From Rhynchospora pubera (taxonomy: Eukaryota > Streptophyta > Magnoliopsida > Poales > Cyperaceae), in contig CM051460.1 in NCBI GenBank assembly GCA_028095005.1, positions 152,887,461 through 152,951,460 of the forward strand: a stretch of 64,000 nucleotides of DNA, written 5' to 3'. Below, one piece after another: positions 49,690 to 61,140 of the stretch. How positions within the stretch are numbered: the stretch's first letter is position 1; each line of letters opens with the position of its first letter. Position numbers and translations under genes: made by a program. The notes under the pieces were generated by a model. The model made no database searches. It saw only the letters and a program-made list of their open reading frames with translations, and was not told the origin of the DNA.

Positions 49690-52660
49690 ATGGCGGCTGT
49701 CTTTACCGATCTCCATGCCCAATCCGGCCTCAAATCTCTCGAGGACTTCCTCTCTGGAAAGACCTACATCTCAGGGTACTGTCAATTTTGCATTCTATTT
49801 TCTTAGATCCAATCGAATCTCATTGATTCCATTTGGTTTTATTGTGCGTTGTTGTGAGATTGAGTACATTTGGATCCTTCTCAATTCTTATTTGGCGTAT
49901 TCAAGTGAAATTAAGTTCAGTTAGTAGTAGCTTATTTCTTATTTGGCACCTAATTACATGGAATAATTGCCTAGAAAGTCATAGCATAATGCTGGTTCAA
50001 AGGAATTGTATCCTTTTTGATCCTATGATTTGACTATATTTACTTGGTTTACTATTATGATGTTCTTCTGCTAGAATTCATGTTCAAAAACATTTTTTGT
50101 ACTAAATATATGTTCTGCTTTAGTGATGTGATCTCCAAGGATGACGTAAAGGTGTTCGGTGCTGTTCCCACAAAGCCTGGATCTGAATTCCCAAATGCAA
50201 GCCGCTGGTATGACAGCATCTCTGCTGTTCTTGCTTCAAGGTTTGTTTTCCTTTACAATTACAACTTGCAAACTCTCAAGTTTCTCTCCTCAGTTCTGTT
50301 GCTATAACTTATCTTTTCCTTTTCTTTTTAAAATAAAATCTGTGCAAACTCCACCTTCCTGTTAATTGAAGCAGTCAAATTTGGCATCAATTCAGACAAG
50401 TAAAAAATATATATACTGAATTATGGAAAACCTTTAATTGGACGTTCCATATAAGTTCCAGGAGCGATTTTCTAAAAATACGAAATAAATAGTAAAAAAA
50501 TCGAAAAAATGTAAAATTTGGTTTCATACAAGTTTTCAATACGAATACGATCATGTAGGACTGACCACATCCGTCCTACGCGTAGGACCGTAGCATTCCT
50601 CTTTAAATGTAATGTTGCTCCTTTTATCCATTTTATCAGCTATGATTATATGTTGTGACCTAGTTATATATTTTAACTACTGTGTAGATTTCCTGGAAAA
50701 GCTGTTGGAGTAAAATTCGGAGCTGCAGGTGCTGCTCCTGCTGCTGAACCTGCAAAGGTTTATATGCCATAAAACCATAATTTCTCTCCTCTCAAAGAAA
50801 TTGTTGTGTTGTGATCTGTGTTCAGAAACTGTACCCAGTGCATATTTTTAACCATTGATACCACTATTTTAGATTTTTGTGTATTTAAAATGAATAGCAT
50901 GAATATTCTGGTTAAAGATGTTTGACAATGTGTTTAGTTTCTGTTGAGGTGTGTGTTCTGATTAAACCAATTTAGACCCTGATCAAAATCCCATTTTTTT
51001 AACGTGGGATTTCATTTAATTTCGTTGGAAAATTCTTGATCAAAATGAAGGGGTTTGGTGTCATTTGATTGAAATTCCCATGTAATTAGATCCAACGAAA
51101 TCCTATGAAATCGATTGAATTGAAATGAAATGAAATGAAATCCCATGTAAACTTCATTTTGATCAGGGCCTTAGTCTGCATGCGTTACAGCATTTCCCCT
51201 CCAAACTTGTAAGCTCTTTACATGGAAATATTTTAGCTTTCTGGATTAACGAGTTTGGTTAAAACTATTGGGAACATGCATGCAAGGCGACAGTTAAACA
51301 TATTGGGAACATGCATTCAGAAACAAAGCATATTGTTTCCTAACTTGTGGGCACCAGGATAGTGGTTTGCATGTAAAAATACATGATAGAAAAATTTTGT
51401 TTTACCCAGTGATGGAAGAAATCTATCTTATGTACTTGTTTTTTTTTTATTTTTTCATTATTGGTCAATACAGGAAGCTGCAGATGATGATGACGACTTG
51501 GACCTCTTTGGCGATGAGACAGAAGAGGACAAGAAGGCTGCTGCTGAGAGAGAGGCTGCTAAAGCCTCATCTTCTAAGAAGAAAGAGAGTAAGCTCCCTT
51601 AAATCACAATGTTGCTATTACTTGTTTCATATTGATCCCCATTAGACCTCAGGTTACATGACTTGTACCAAACAGTAAATATGCTTCACATTTGCAACAA
51701 AGAGTTGTGAAGTATGCAAATTGAAGAAATTGGTAGGTTTAGGGTTTTTTTCCCTCCATGTTTCCTGGTAGTATCAGATATTTGTGATCTAGTTTGTGTG
51801 TTTATCTAGGTTTATAAAATCTTATGCTACTTGGTAATGACAAGTATGCTACAAATAGTCTATAATTTGTCGATATTAATCATGAGCGGATGTGATTAGG
51901 TGGGAAATCGTCGGTGCTCATGGATATCAAGCCATGGGATGATGAAACTGACATGAAGAAGCTTGAGGGATCTGTTCGTTCTGTTGAGATGCCTGGTCTT
52001 CTATGGGGTGCATGTAAGAAACTTTATTCCTTATATTTTCACTCCTTTTTTGGGCAATTTACAGTGAGAACCAAAATAACATTAGTGTACTACATTTTAA
52101 CCGAACTGTAAGTGACAAAAACTAGCCTCAATTAGATTTGTTAAGCTATTATTTTGATCAAACATACAATAAAAAATTACTCTCATGGATGTTGTATTGC
52201 ACTGAGAACAATGAACTGGCGATAAATACTGTTGTCATTCACTTGTTCATGTTTGTTGTATTGCACTGAGAACAATGAAAAATAATGAAACTGGTGTTAA
52301 AGATGGTTGTCATGAGTTTTCAAATAGCCAATTTCGTAGCTTTGCGAATGATAAATGGGAAAATTTTCCTCAGTAAGTTAGTATTCATATTGTTCTATCA
52401 CTAAATGCCTTGCGAACCTGCAAATATTAATTTGTTTTAAGAGCATTTTTTCTGATATTGCTCCCTTGACTCTAATCTTCTGCCAAAATTATACAGCTAA
52501 GCTTGTACCTGTGGGTTATGGTATCAAGAAGCTTCAGATCATGATGACAATCGTAGATGATCTTGTGTCAGTTGATACACTTATCGAGGAGCGCCTCACT
52601 GTCGAGCCATGCAACGAGTATATCCAGAGCTGTGACATTGTTGCCTTTAATAAGATCTAA
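49690..52660 (+). CDS. EF1B: Translation elongation factor 1, EF1B beta/delta subunit (guanine exchange), complete, 6 exons
   Basis: Cytosolic exchange factor that reloads eEF1A with GTP during translation elongation, acting with the EF1B gamma subunit. Exons: 49690-49775, 50124-50240, 50688-50757, 51474-51588, 51900-52013, 52497-52660, joined in phase to 221 aa, the usual size. The N-terminal GST-C-like part (LKSLEDFLSGKTYISGDV, then FPNASRWYDSI) spans about 1-75. An alanine-rich linker leads to the acidic DDDDDLDLFGDE block typical of this subunit and a usual CK2 site. The catalytic EF1-GNE domain (SSVLMDIKPWDDETDM, then KLVPVGYGIKKLQ) runs to the conserved end DIVAFNKI. Details of the N-terminus fit the plant type once called EF-1-delta, now EF1B beta. 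The gene is convergent with SAC3C. Confidence 0.96.
50975..51170. mobile_element. MITE, GGCCCTGATCAAAA family (copy 3), in EF1B intron 3
   Basis: The ends GACCCTGATCAAAATCCCAT and TTTTGATCAGGGCC are flanked by TTA (50972-50974 and 51171-51173). The length is 196 bp, matching the copy at 33176 throughout in either orientation. The insertion is inside the 716-base third intron. Confidence 0.85.
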
Positions 52661-52739
52661 TTTTCTAGATGTCAATGCACTGGTGATTTGGTGTTTCAGG
52701 GGGCGTTTCTTTGAGGGGGTCTTCTAGTGTGTTTTTTGT

Positions 52740-52990
52740 TAGACTTATTTAATGTTTGATGTTGTGAGAAAGAATTTTAGTTTTGTTGTAATCATCTGCA
52801 ACTGCACATCTGATAAGCATTGAGTTTTGTTCACCCGAGTTTAATTGACTTCCATTGTAGTTCAGAATATCTTGCTGCCCACGGTAAATACTGATTTTGG
52901 AATACAAACGGTAGCTTGTTTCATGAAAAAAATCTGATACCAGTCTCATCTTTGCTGGTCTCAAGGCTACAACTCTCCTCCAAGAATTAG
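52740..52990 (-). pseudogene. Duplicated EF1B 3'UTR and SAC3C last-exon fragment
   Basis: 52750-52860 (TTGTGAGAAAGAATTTTAG, ATAAGCATTGAGTTTTGTTC) matches 54545-54640, and 52888-52985 matches the SAC3C terminal exon at about 55682-55780. On the minus strand the copy reads ESCSLETSKDETGIR and then meets a stop, whereas the functional exon continues. It is therefore a pseudo-exon left by tandem duplication of the convergent gene ends. Confidence 0.7.
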
Positions 52991-53074
52991 GGGGCAGATG
53001 TATTGCCATTTTGCCAATCGTACTTATTTGACAACTGGCATCAAAATTCATCAAATTATAGTTAAGAGATATAT

Positions 53075-54535
53075 TCCTACTAATAAAAGCACTAATTCAA
53101 ATTTCTGTCCAATTTGGACCAAGGTTTATCAAATGTTGTGTTCAAAAATGCATTCCATTCTTGATTACAAACAATATGGATCATTGATTATTATAATCTA
53201 ATTTGATCAAGGTGTATATTTAATTTCAGAATGAAAATATTAAACTCTTCGTTTAAAATGACAAGAGTGGTGCATATTAGATTAGAAAAAAATACCAAAA
53301 TTATTTTCATCTAATTAATATTATTTTTTTAGTCGATTTGAATTATTGTGAATAAATTAAAAGAAAAGGATACAATCTATTTTTTTTTTAAAAAAATAGA
53401 TGCTTTGCAAAATTATTGCCATAAATTTTATTTTGATAATTTTTAGTTTGTTTAAATTTTATATCCATACATTGAGTGGGCGAATTTGCTAGTCTATATA
53501 TATACACATTCATGGATGCACACATGCATGCCTTGGCAAATTTTTTTGCTAGTGATGTCTTATGAAATAGCGCCCTTATGCAATTTTGAGGAAACGCCAA
53601 GGGCTCCGGTGTATGATACCTCGCCCTTAAATCGGAGTCAAAACAAAACAAAAAAAATTCTAAGGGCTGGAGATGAAATCACACCGTTCATAATTTTGAA
53701 AAAAACACCAAGTGCGCACATGCGTGTTGACACTGCAGAACACGACACGTTTATAAAATTAGCATAACACATGCATGTTGGCGCGTCTTGTCAAAGTAGT
53801 GTTGTTTTGGAGACTTCCAAACATTTGAGACGTCTTAACAAGACACAAATTGACACGTGACACAAGTTGACATGACAAAAAATAATATTATTTATTATTT
53901 CCTATATTATTTAGAATTATTAAATTACTATAAATTTAATAATTTCGATTCATAATTTTTTTTATTCAATCATGAATTTTTATTTTGTTATATGAAAAAG
54001 TAGATTCCAACAATTTAATATATTTTTCTATTTAAAAAATTATTTAAATACTTTTTAATAAATTTTTAGTGAAATAATTAAAACAAATTATAATATGGCT
54101 TGACACATCGTGTTAGCACATGTCGTGTCCATAACGCATGTTGTATTAATCAATCCTTCACTCGACACAACACGTTAAAAATATTTAACTTATGTCAACA
54201 CGACACAACACAAACTAGAAAACACACTGTGTTTGATAGACACTACACATTTACAATACCCTAAATCGGAGGCAAAAAAAACGTCGAGGACTGTAAATGA
54301 AATGGCGCCCTTTCATGATTTTGAAAAAGGCCAACGGCTCGGTCTGAAAAATTGTGCCTTAAAACGATTTCTGAAAAAAAACGCAGTTATATGATTTTCG
54401 AAAACAAAGGGCTCTGTCTGCTACGTCTCCGCTCGTTCTCCGGGAAGGGATAGAAAACCCTTTTTTTTTTTTTTGTTGCGTGATTTCGTTTTATATTAAA
54501 CTAGGGCTTGTGACCGTTTTGACCCTACACTACAG
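53075..54535. repeat. Transposon-derived spacer between the two duplicated gene ends
   Basis: TCCTACTAATAAAAGCACTAATT at 53075 resembles the left end of the proposed Helitron. 53570-53710 and 54260-54400 share words (GCGCCCTT, AAATCGGAG, ATTTTGAAAAA) and may be halves of one repeat. They are split by a block at about 53710-54255 rich in GACACG, AACACGACAC and CGTGTC words in both orientations, typical of hAT-like MITEs. A T-run and ordinary AT-rich sequence follow. No gene is seen. Confidence 0.35.
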
Positions 54536-54539
54536 GATA

Positions 54540-55641
54540 TATGGACTGTTAAAATGTTGTGAGAAAGATTTTCATTTTGTTGTACAGAATATCTGAGAAG
54601 CATTGAATTCTGTTCTTCTGAGTTAAATTCACTACTTCCAATGTTGCTTTTCAAACAAAGATTTGGCAACAAAAGCTGACTAAAGCATGTGAATGCTGTC
54701 CATGATCAGAGGCGTCAAATGCACCAAATGAATTGATCATAGATGCTTTTTTTTTTTTCTTTTTGAGAAATAAAACTTTCCAACTACATATGTGCCACAA
54801 ACAACTGGTTCAGTCGTCCATGATCAGAGGCGTCGAAAGTTGCTATGTGACTTTCTGAAGGAAAAAGGTTCCTTTACTCATGTTATATATGTTGATGTTT
54901 TCTCATATGATCGTCTTACAATCATGCTTTTGAATTTCTTTATTTTTCATTTTTGTTGAACAAGAAGTCAAGAATATTAAGATTTGCAAAAGAATTATAC
55001 AGGGGAAAAGCAAGACTTTGTTCCTGTAATTATATTTTTACAAGGTTGTAATTATATTTTTACAAGGTGAATGCTACACATATGTTGAAAAATCAAATTC
55101 TATAAACCTCACAAAATTTACCATGATTACACTCTTACAGGAATATATAAGTCTATAACAACGTGGGCCTATAATAAATCTTCGGTATATACCTCATGCT
55201 CCTTCCCTCCTATCATGTACCAGGTCAAACTGCAAAAAAATAACAGAATCAATCATAGTTTTAGTATTAGAGTACAAACTAGTCCTTCTAAAGAAAAAAG
55301 GAGTATACGCGAACTAAAAACCATGTTTGTATTATGCCCGCAGAAATACAGTACTGCTATTTATGTCGGTAGCCATGTCTGACTGGCATGTAGTAGTACT
55401 TGGAAAGTTGGAAATATGACCAATACACTTCAGATCAAATCAAACATTCAATTTTGGTGTTTCTTAGATTATTCTTGGTATCATTAGTGGAGATGGTCCA
55501 TTAGCATGGAATACTAAGATAGTTTGTGAAAAATCGCAAGTTACCAACACAATGCCTGATAATTGTATCAGACTAAACAGAAATAATGGCATTCATTACA
55601 CTACAGATGGAGTTGAAAAATATTAAATAATGCACAAACCT
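54540..55641. other. Second copy of the EF1B 3'UTR segment and SAC3C 3' flank
   Basis: 54545-54640 repeats the EF1B 3'UTR. CCATGATCAGAGGCGTC occurs at about 54700 and 54819. TTACAAGGT-type direct repeats lie at 55030-55070. The rest up to the SAC3C stop is AT-rich and should include the SAC3C 3'UTR. Confidence 0.45.
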
Positions 55642-58600
55642 TTAAATACTCTGATTGGCTGAAATACCAATAAACGGAAATCCTGATTTTGGAATACAAA
55701 AGGTAGCTTGCTTGCATGGCAAAAGTCTGATACCAGTGTCATCCATGCTGGTCTCAAGGCTACAACTTTTGCATAACTGCTCGAGCTCTTCTTCCTAAGT
55801 TAAACAATAGGGTAATCATATTTATATATTAGCTAATATTAAAATTTATTGAAATATAGAAAATACAAAAATACAAATGTGTGTTTCTTCTAGGCTGTTT
55901 ATCACATTTGGTCCAATTTGAGGATTGCTTGTTTGCTAATCAAATGCCAATAAATCTAAACCATGAAACCTTCAAATTTTTCATCTTGATCAATCAGTTT
56001 TAAAAATTGCATTTTTTTTTTCAATTTTTAAATTTTAATTACAGGTGTGCCTATTGTCAAGGACAAGCTAGAATTGTCAAAATCTGACACCCAAATAATG
56101 TGCAACACAACCAATCTGACCTAATTTTTTTTAGAGCAGCGTTCCGCTGCCACTGAAATTCACTGCCACAAGTTGCCACAAATCAGTGGCCGTTGGATTA
56201 CATTTAGATCAAGGGTTCTGATTTATCTAAAGACCATCGAATCTCTCTTCATTTATTTAATGAAAAAAGCACGCTTCCCAAACACACTAAAACATTTCTC
56301 CTCTTCCGTGTTTTCTTTATCTTCCCCTCCTCTCCCAAAAGCTTCGCAACATTTTTTCTCTCTTCTTTTCTCTCTCGTGCTCTCATCTTCATCTTCAAAT
56401 TCTATTTCAAAAACCTAGTTTGCGACTGTTCCTCTCCGCTGTTAGAGACGATCAAACACTCCTCAACCTTAGATGCAACCTACGCTCTCTAACTCTTGTA
56501 CGTGCAAATTCGAGCGGTGTTTTGTTTGATTTTGTAAAGAAAAACTCGCAATTGATATTCTCTTTTGGGATCATGTTGTATAGACTTTGATAAGAGCAAT
56601 AAGACGACACAAGAATTGAGATTGAATTTCAGATTTTACCAGATAAAAGGTTCTATGTGATAAAGTCTGCATCTCTTGGTGAATTTGGTGCTTAATTACA
56701 TTTCGGATGTAATTGTTACCTTGCAATTTGTCCATTTTCTATTGTGAATGTTTATTCAAAATTTTGATAAATTAACAAGTACCATTGATTGTATTGCGCT
56801 GGTACATGACTAACAAAATTGCTACAATCAATAAAAAAGATGGAAATAGTCTAACAAAATTCAATCACATAGTGTGAAATTTGACCTGCCAGAGAAAAAA
56901 AAAAATTGAAGTAAACCTTGTAATTGTTAATTGAACTACGTAACATTTTCGAAAGTTGAAGAGTACAAGTACATCCGTACAGGTTGCATCTAGGATTGGA
57001 GAAGAGAAGTATTTATCGTTTTTAATAGCGGAGATAAAAAAAAATAGCTTTTCGAAATAGAATTTGGAGATGAAAATAAGAGAGCACGATAGAAAAACTG
57101 GAGAGAGTAAAAAGGTTGCGAAGCTTTTGGGAGAGGAGGGGAAGATAGAGAAAATACGGGAGAGAGGAGAAATGTTTTAGTGTGTTTGGGAAGCGTGATT
57201 TTTTCATTAAATAAATGAAGAGAGACTCGATGGTCTTCAGATAAATCAGAATCCTTGATCTAAATGTAATCCAACGGTCACTGATTTGTGGCAACTTGTG
57301 GCAGCGAATTTCAGTGGCAGCGGAACGCTGCTCTTTTTTTTTAACCCAATGAGTCTAAAGTGGACTGAGACCCAAATCTGAAGTAACTAGCAATTTTTTA
57401 AACTAAACCATTCCATGTCATCAACATCAAACCAGAGAAGTCTAAAATGAGTGGACAGCAGACATAAACTGAAACTGCCTGAAAACCGAAATCTCCCTTA
57501 CTAGAAAAGAGACCTTGATCTGATCTCATTAAAAGCTCTAAGACAACTCCAAACAACTTTAATATACATTAACCTGTATAGCAAACCCAGACTTAACCAG
57601 TAACAAAATCAGTAATCCTAACCTGTGGAATGGCACAATCTTGAAAAATAACTACCCACATGACCTGTGACCTAAGATTGCCAAACTGAAATGCACCAAC
57701 CCAAATTTACCTCAACATGGACCCTAGTTAGATTAGTGTGCTATGAATAGAACAGATACTGACTGAACTACCCTGCTGATAAGATCTCAATCCACAAAAT
57801 GCTGTAAAACGTAGTGTGCAATATACAAAAAAACCTCAAGATCCAATAAGGAGAACAGGTGTACCTTTACCATAAGAAGTTCAGATAAGTGTCTCATTGG
57901 AATAGGCTGAAGCTTGTAACAGCTCTGATTGAATTGCACAATTGCTCTTGCACGAACCTTTAACAAAGAATTGAATAAAAATCAAGTTTCAAGTACAAGC
58001 AGGAAAAGGAGAAATTCAAGAAAAAAAAATAAGAGCAAATTTAATGTAGATCAGAACCTCATTAAGGAAAGGTTCTATGAGGCCGAATTGCAGATTAGTT
58101 AAGTCCATGGCTACTGTGCTAAAGAAAAGTTTGAAATTTCCCATCTCAGCATACCTACAACAAAAATTTGAAGAACATGAAATGAAATTGCATAAATAAG
58201 AAATATTAAAAGTACAATACGGCAGAGATTAAAATAATTGCACTAAAAGTTTACTTTTTGGGAACAGTAATCACATCATTTTAAGTCAGCCTTCAACACT
58301 TTCAGTAGTATGCTAATTGATAAGATAAGTGATAAGACAATTTTAAAAAATGCCCAAGCCTAAACAAAAGTTTAACACGCAGTAGTAATCCAAGTTTCTG
58401 TATACCTTATTGAAATATAAATGACACTACGTGCTAATTATAGTACAATCTATGTGACATTCAACTATGCAGATTCTAAACACTGCAAGGATCTTTGCAG
58501 TGTTTTTTACTAAAATTACACAACAGATAAAATAAATTAATTCACAGGCATACCTCAAGATCTTTTTAGCAATTTGCACTTCCTTCGCCAGATGAACTGA

Positions 58601-60945
58601 ATGAGCTAATTGACGATACCAAAGTGAGAGCGTTTCTCCCTAAATAATAATAAAAAAAAATCATAATACTAGGGTCAAATGTTGATGTCTTTACTGGTAC
58701 ACTAGGGGTATGGTATCAAAAGCCGTAATTTTCATGTTATTGACTTTAAGCCTCTAAATAAATCCCTATACACATTATGATTCAGCTTTATTTAACCTGA
58801 TCATCCCTACCTTTGCTATTTTGCAACAATAAATATCCAATCTAATTATTTTTCAAAACTCATGCAATTAAACACTAGTTGTGCCATGAAAAATCAACAA
58901 ACAAACAATTCATCGTCAAATTGCACCAAATCCAATGTTTCGGTAAGATGAGACATAAATAAGACAAGAAAGTACCATTTTAGGCAAATTATTTCCCAAA
59001 TGAAGAAGCACGTAAAGTGAATAAAATTCGGCTTCCTTGTTGCTTGTGCATTTTCCTTTTCCAATTACTTGATACATATCATACAAGGAGAGCAAGCATT
59101 TGATCAATTGCTCCACATTGAGATGACAGAGTGAAGATATTTCAGGCCTTCCCCAGCACTTGACAAGTTTTTTATGAGATATAATATGAAATTTTACCTG
59201 TTCACATGAATTCATTATAGAACGTCTGTCAATTCTGTTTAATACAAGAAGAAAAGCACATTACAGATGTTCCTTCACTTATGTTTCAGCTAACGTAAAC
59301 AAAAGGAAAATACTAAAATATGTACAGGTACAAAGCCAATTGTTTGAGAACCAGCTCTTGGTCTAGTGGCAGAGAGCAATGCATCTCAAATGAGAGGTCG
59401 CAGGTTCGAAACCCGGTTGGGGGTCTTTATAGACATTTAATTTAAAAATAAGTTGGGAGGCTTGACCCCCAATTTATTTTCAAAAAAACAAAGCCAATTG
59501 TTTAGTTAATTGCAACTGATGCCCGAATTTAAGATGTTTGCAGTTAGCACCACCATTTGATATGCTCGGTCATCTCTACTCAGCATACCTCGCAACTAAA
59601 CCCACATAAACTTCCAATAAAAACAAATCAAATCTAAGTAGAAGGGCATCCATATAACAAAAACAAATATTGTCCCCAGAATTTTTGCTGCCCGATTAAT
59701 ATGATCATGTAAAATACAACAATTTAAGCAATCAAATCAGCAAGAAAAAAAAAATTAGCAATAAGGATGCAAATAAAAGAAGAGAGCCATACGATGTCCT
59801 CATAGATTTGAGCTGCTTCAGGACTAACGAGATTTTGCATAGTCAAGTCCTGCCTGATTGACCGAGTACGATCAAAGATGAAATCATGAACAATTTCAAA
59901 TGGAAAATTTGTCGAATCCAACAGCTTCATCAAATAATCCAGTGTTTGTTTCAAGACCGGGAGGGGCCGTATGTCTGACACATTTACATCAGCACTGGAA
60001 ATGGTTCGGCAAAACTATCATTCAGGAAAAAGAAAGAAAAGGAAAAAAATATCATGTTATCATATATCAAGAAAAATTAACATGTTTTCTCTTTATTTGC
60101 CATATGGTACAGTTATAAGTTCCACTGCGAAAGAAAATATACTATCTTTCCGGGTTTATTTGTTTGTGGCGAGCATTAATTTGATAGAATATATATATTT
60201 CTCTATTTCTAGGGGAACATGTGCAAAAGTGAAAAAAAGGTCATCTGTTTGCAAGTACCTTTTTAACTGCCAAAGACGGGGAGGTTTTAGTAGTATCTTC
60301 ATTTAGTCGTTCTAACACTGACAGGTCTCTGAGCCGCTCCCTCTGTGCTCTCTCTTTTGCTGAAATAAAGACACACTTATTTAGTTTATACAGAGTACTT
60401 AAGTGGCTAATATTGCTGCAGCAAGTTCATTAATTGTGATTTGTCTTTAGTAACTTTTTATTAATGGCTTCTTCAGCGCACAATACAGTAAAAATGCAGT
60501 ATTATAGAAGAGCCGTGACTCAGTAACTGTTCTGTCTGCTCTTGCGGTGTATTTATCTTAAATCTCAATCTCTGCCCCCAGTATAATTAACAACTCGATT
60601 TGATGATATACAGAAGAAGGACAACTATAACTAAAATTAAATTACCCTTATTCAACCCAAACAAAACACCTGATCAGACCAAATTACCACGTATATTACA
60701 TCTCAAGTCAACCAGATTGATCCTGAACTGTAAGATCAAAGAGAATTAGTACCTGGACACATGTCAGGACAGGTTCCAACTAAATTCTGGGGATTTGTAG
60801 GAGAATTAGAGGAAGAAGCAGGTGCAGGAGCAGGATTAGAAGAGGAAGAGGAAGACACAACTTGTTTGGGAACTTGATGGCGGTTGTAATGAAACCCATC
60901 TCTCCTTTCTCCTCCAAAGCTTCTCCCACCTCTTCCTTTCTTCAT
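55642..60945 (-). CDS. SAC3C: SAC3/GANP family protein C (SAC3C-like), complete, 8 exons
   Basis: SAC3/GANP proteins scaffold TREX-2-type complexes that couple transcription to mRNA export at nuclear pores. The small plant SAC3C type is less studied. Minus-strand exons: 60945-60753, 60359-60259, 60014-59793, 59197-58976, 58639-58554, 58154-58058, 57957-57865, 55794-55642, joined in phase to 388 aa. The N-terminus is basic, then serine- and proline-rich, leading to the signature GTCPDMCPAKERAQRERLRD at about 55-75. The SAC3/GANP domain follows with EIVHDFIFDRTRSIRQDL, KFHIISHKKL, and EAEFYSLYVLLHL. The last exon encodes CKSCSLETSMDDTGIRLLPC. Length and order match Arabidopsis SAC3C. Intron 7 (57864-55795) is enlarged by a Mutator-like element, and intron 3 holds a SINE. 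Confidence 0.93.
56133..57334. mobile_element. Mutator-like element with very long terminal inverted repeats, in SAC3C intron 7
   Basis: The left arm (56133 to about 56480) and right arm (about 56990-57334) are near-perfect inverse copies of about 340 bp, opening AGAGCAGCGTTCCGCTGCC. Both sides are flanked by runs of 8-9 T, consistent with a 9-bp duplication inside a T-tract. The two longest frames in the arms are the same peptide read in opposite directions, a by-product of the symmetry and not a gene. The 500-bp centre shows no transposase, so it is a non-autonomous MULE or foldback element. Confidence 0.8.
59346..59487 (+). repeat. Complete tRNA-derived SINE in SAC3C intron 3
   Basis: An A box (TTGGTCTAGTGGCAGAGAGC) and a B box (GGTCGCAGGTTCGAAACCC) at tRNA spacing are followed by a 70-bp body and an A-rich tail. 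A perfect 16-bp duplication ACAAAGCCAATTGTTT flanks it (59330-59345 and 59488-59503), proving target-primed insertion. It is antisense to SAC3C and shares its body with the truncated copy at 11167. Confidence 0.92.
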
Positions 60946-61140
60946 CCTCCTCCAAGTAGTAGCAAGCAGGTTTCTGTCGGCGAAAGTCAGAAATCTTAAA
61001 AAAGGAAACGAGAACTCGAATCAGAAGTTCAGAACGGCTGCTGTGTAACTGTGTTGTGTACAAGTTCTTGTTCTTAAGATGGGCTAATTCTCCAGAGAGT
61101 GTATGGATATAAGAGAGATGGATTTTCTTAAAAAGAATTT
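60946..61140 (-). promoter_or_regulatory. SAC3C 5'UTR and proximal promoter
   Basis: The minus-strand sequence directly before the ATG at 60945 is a purine-rich leader. No upstream ATG shares the coding frame. A TATA box is not evident within 200 bases. Confidence 0.35.

Noticed and set aside
56173..57294. Two similar 80-90-residue frames on opposite strands (MPQISGRWITFRSR-type)
   Set aside because: They are the two inverted arms of the Mutator-like element read in opposite directions. They show no domain and end at arbitrary stops.
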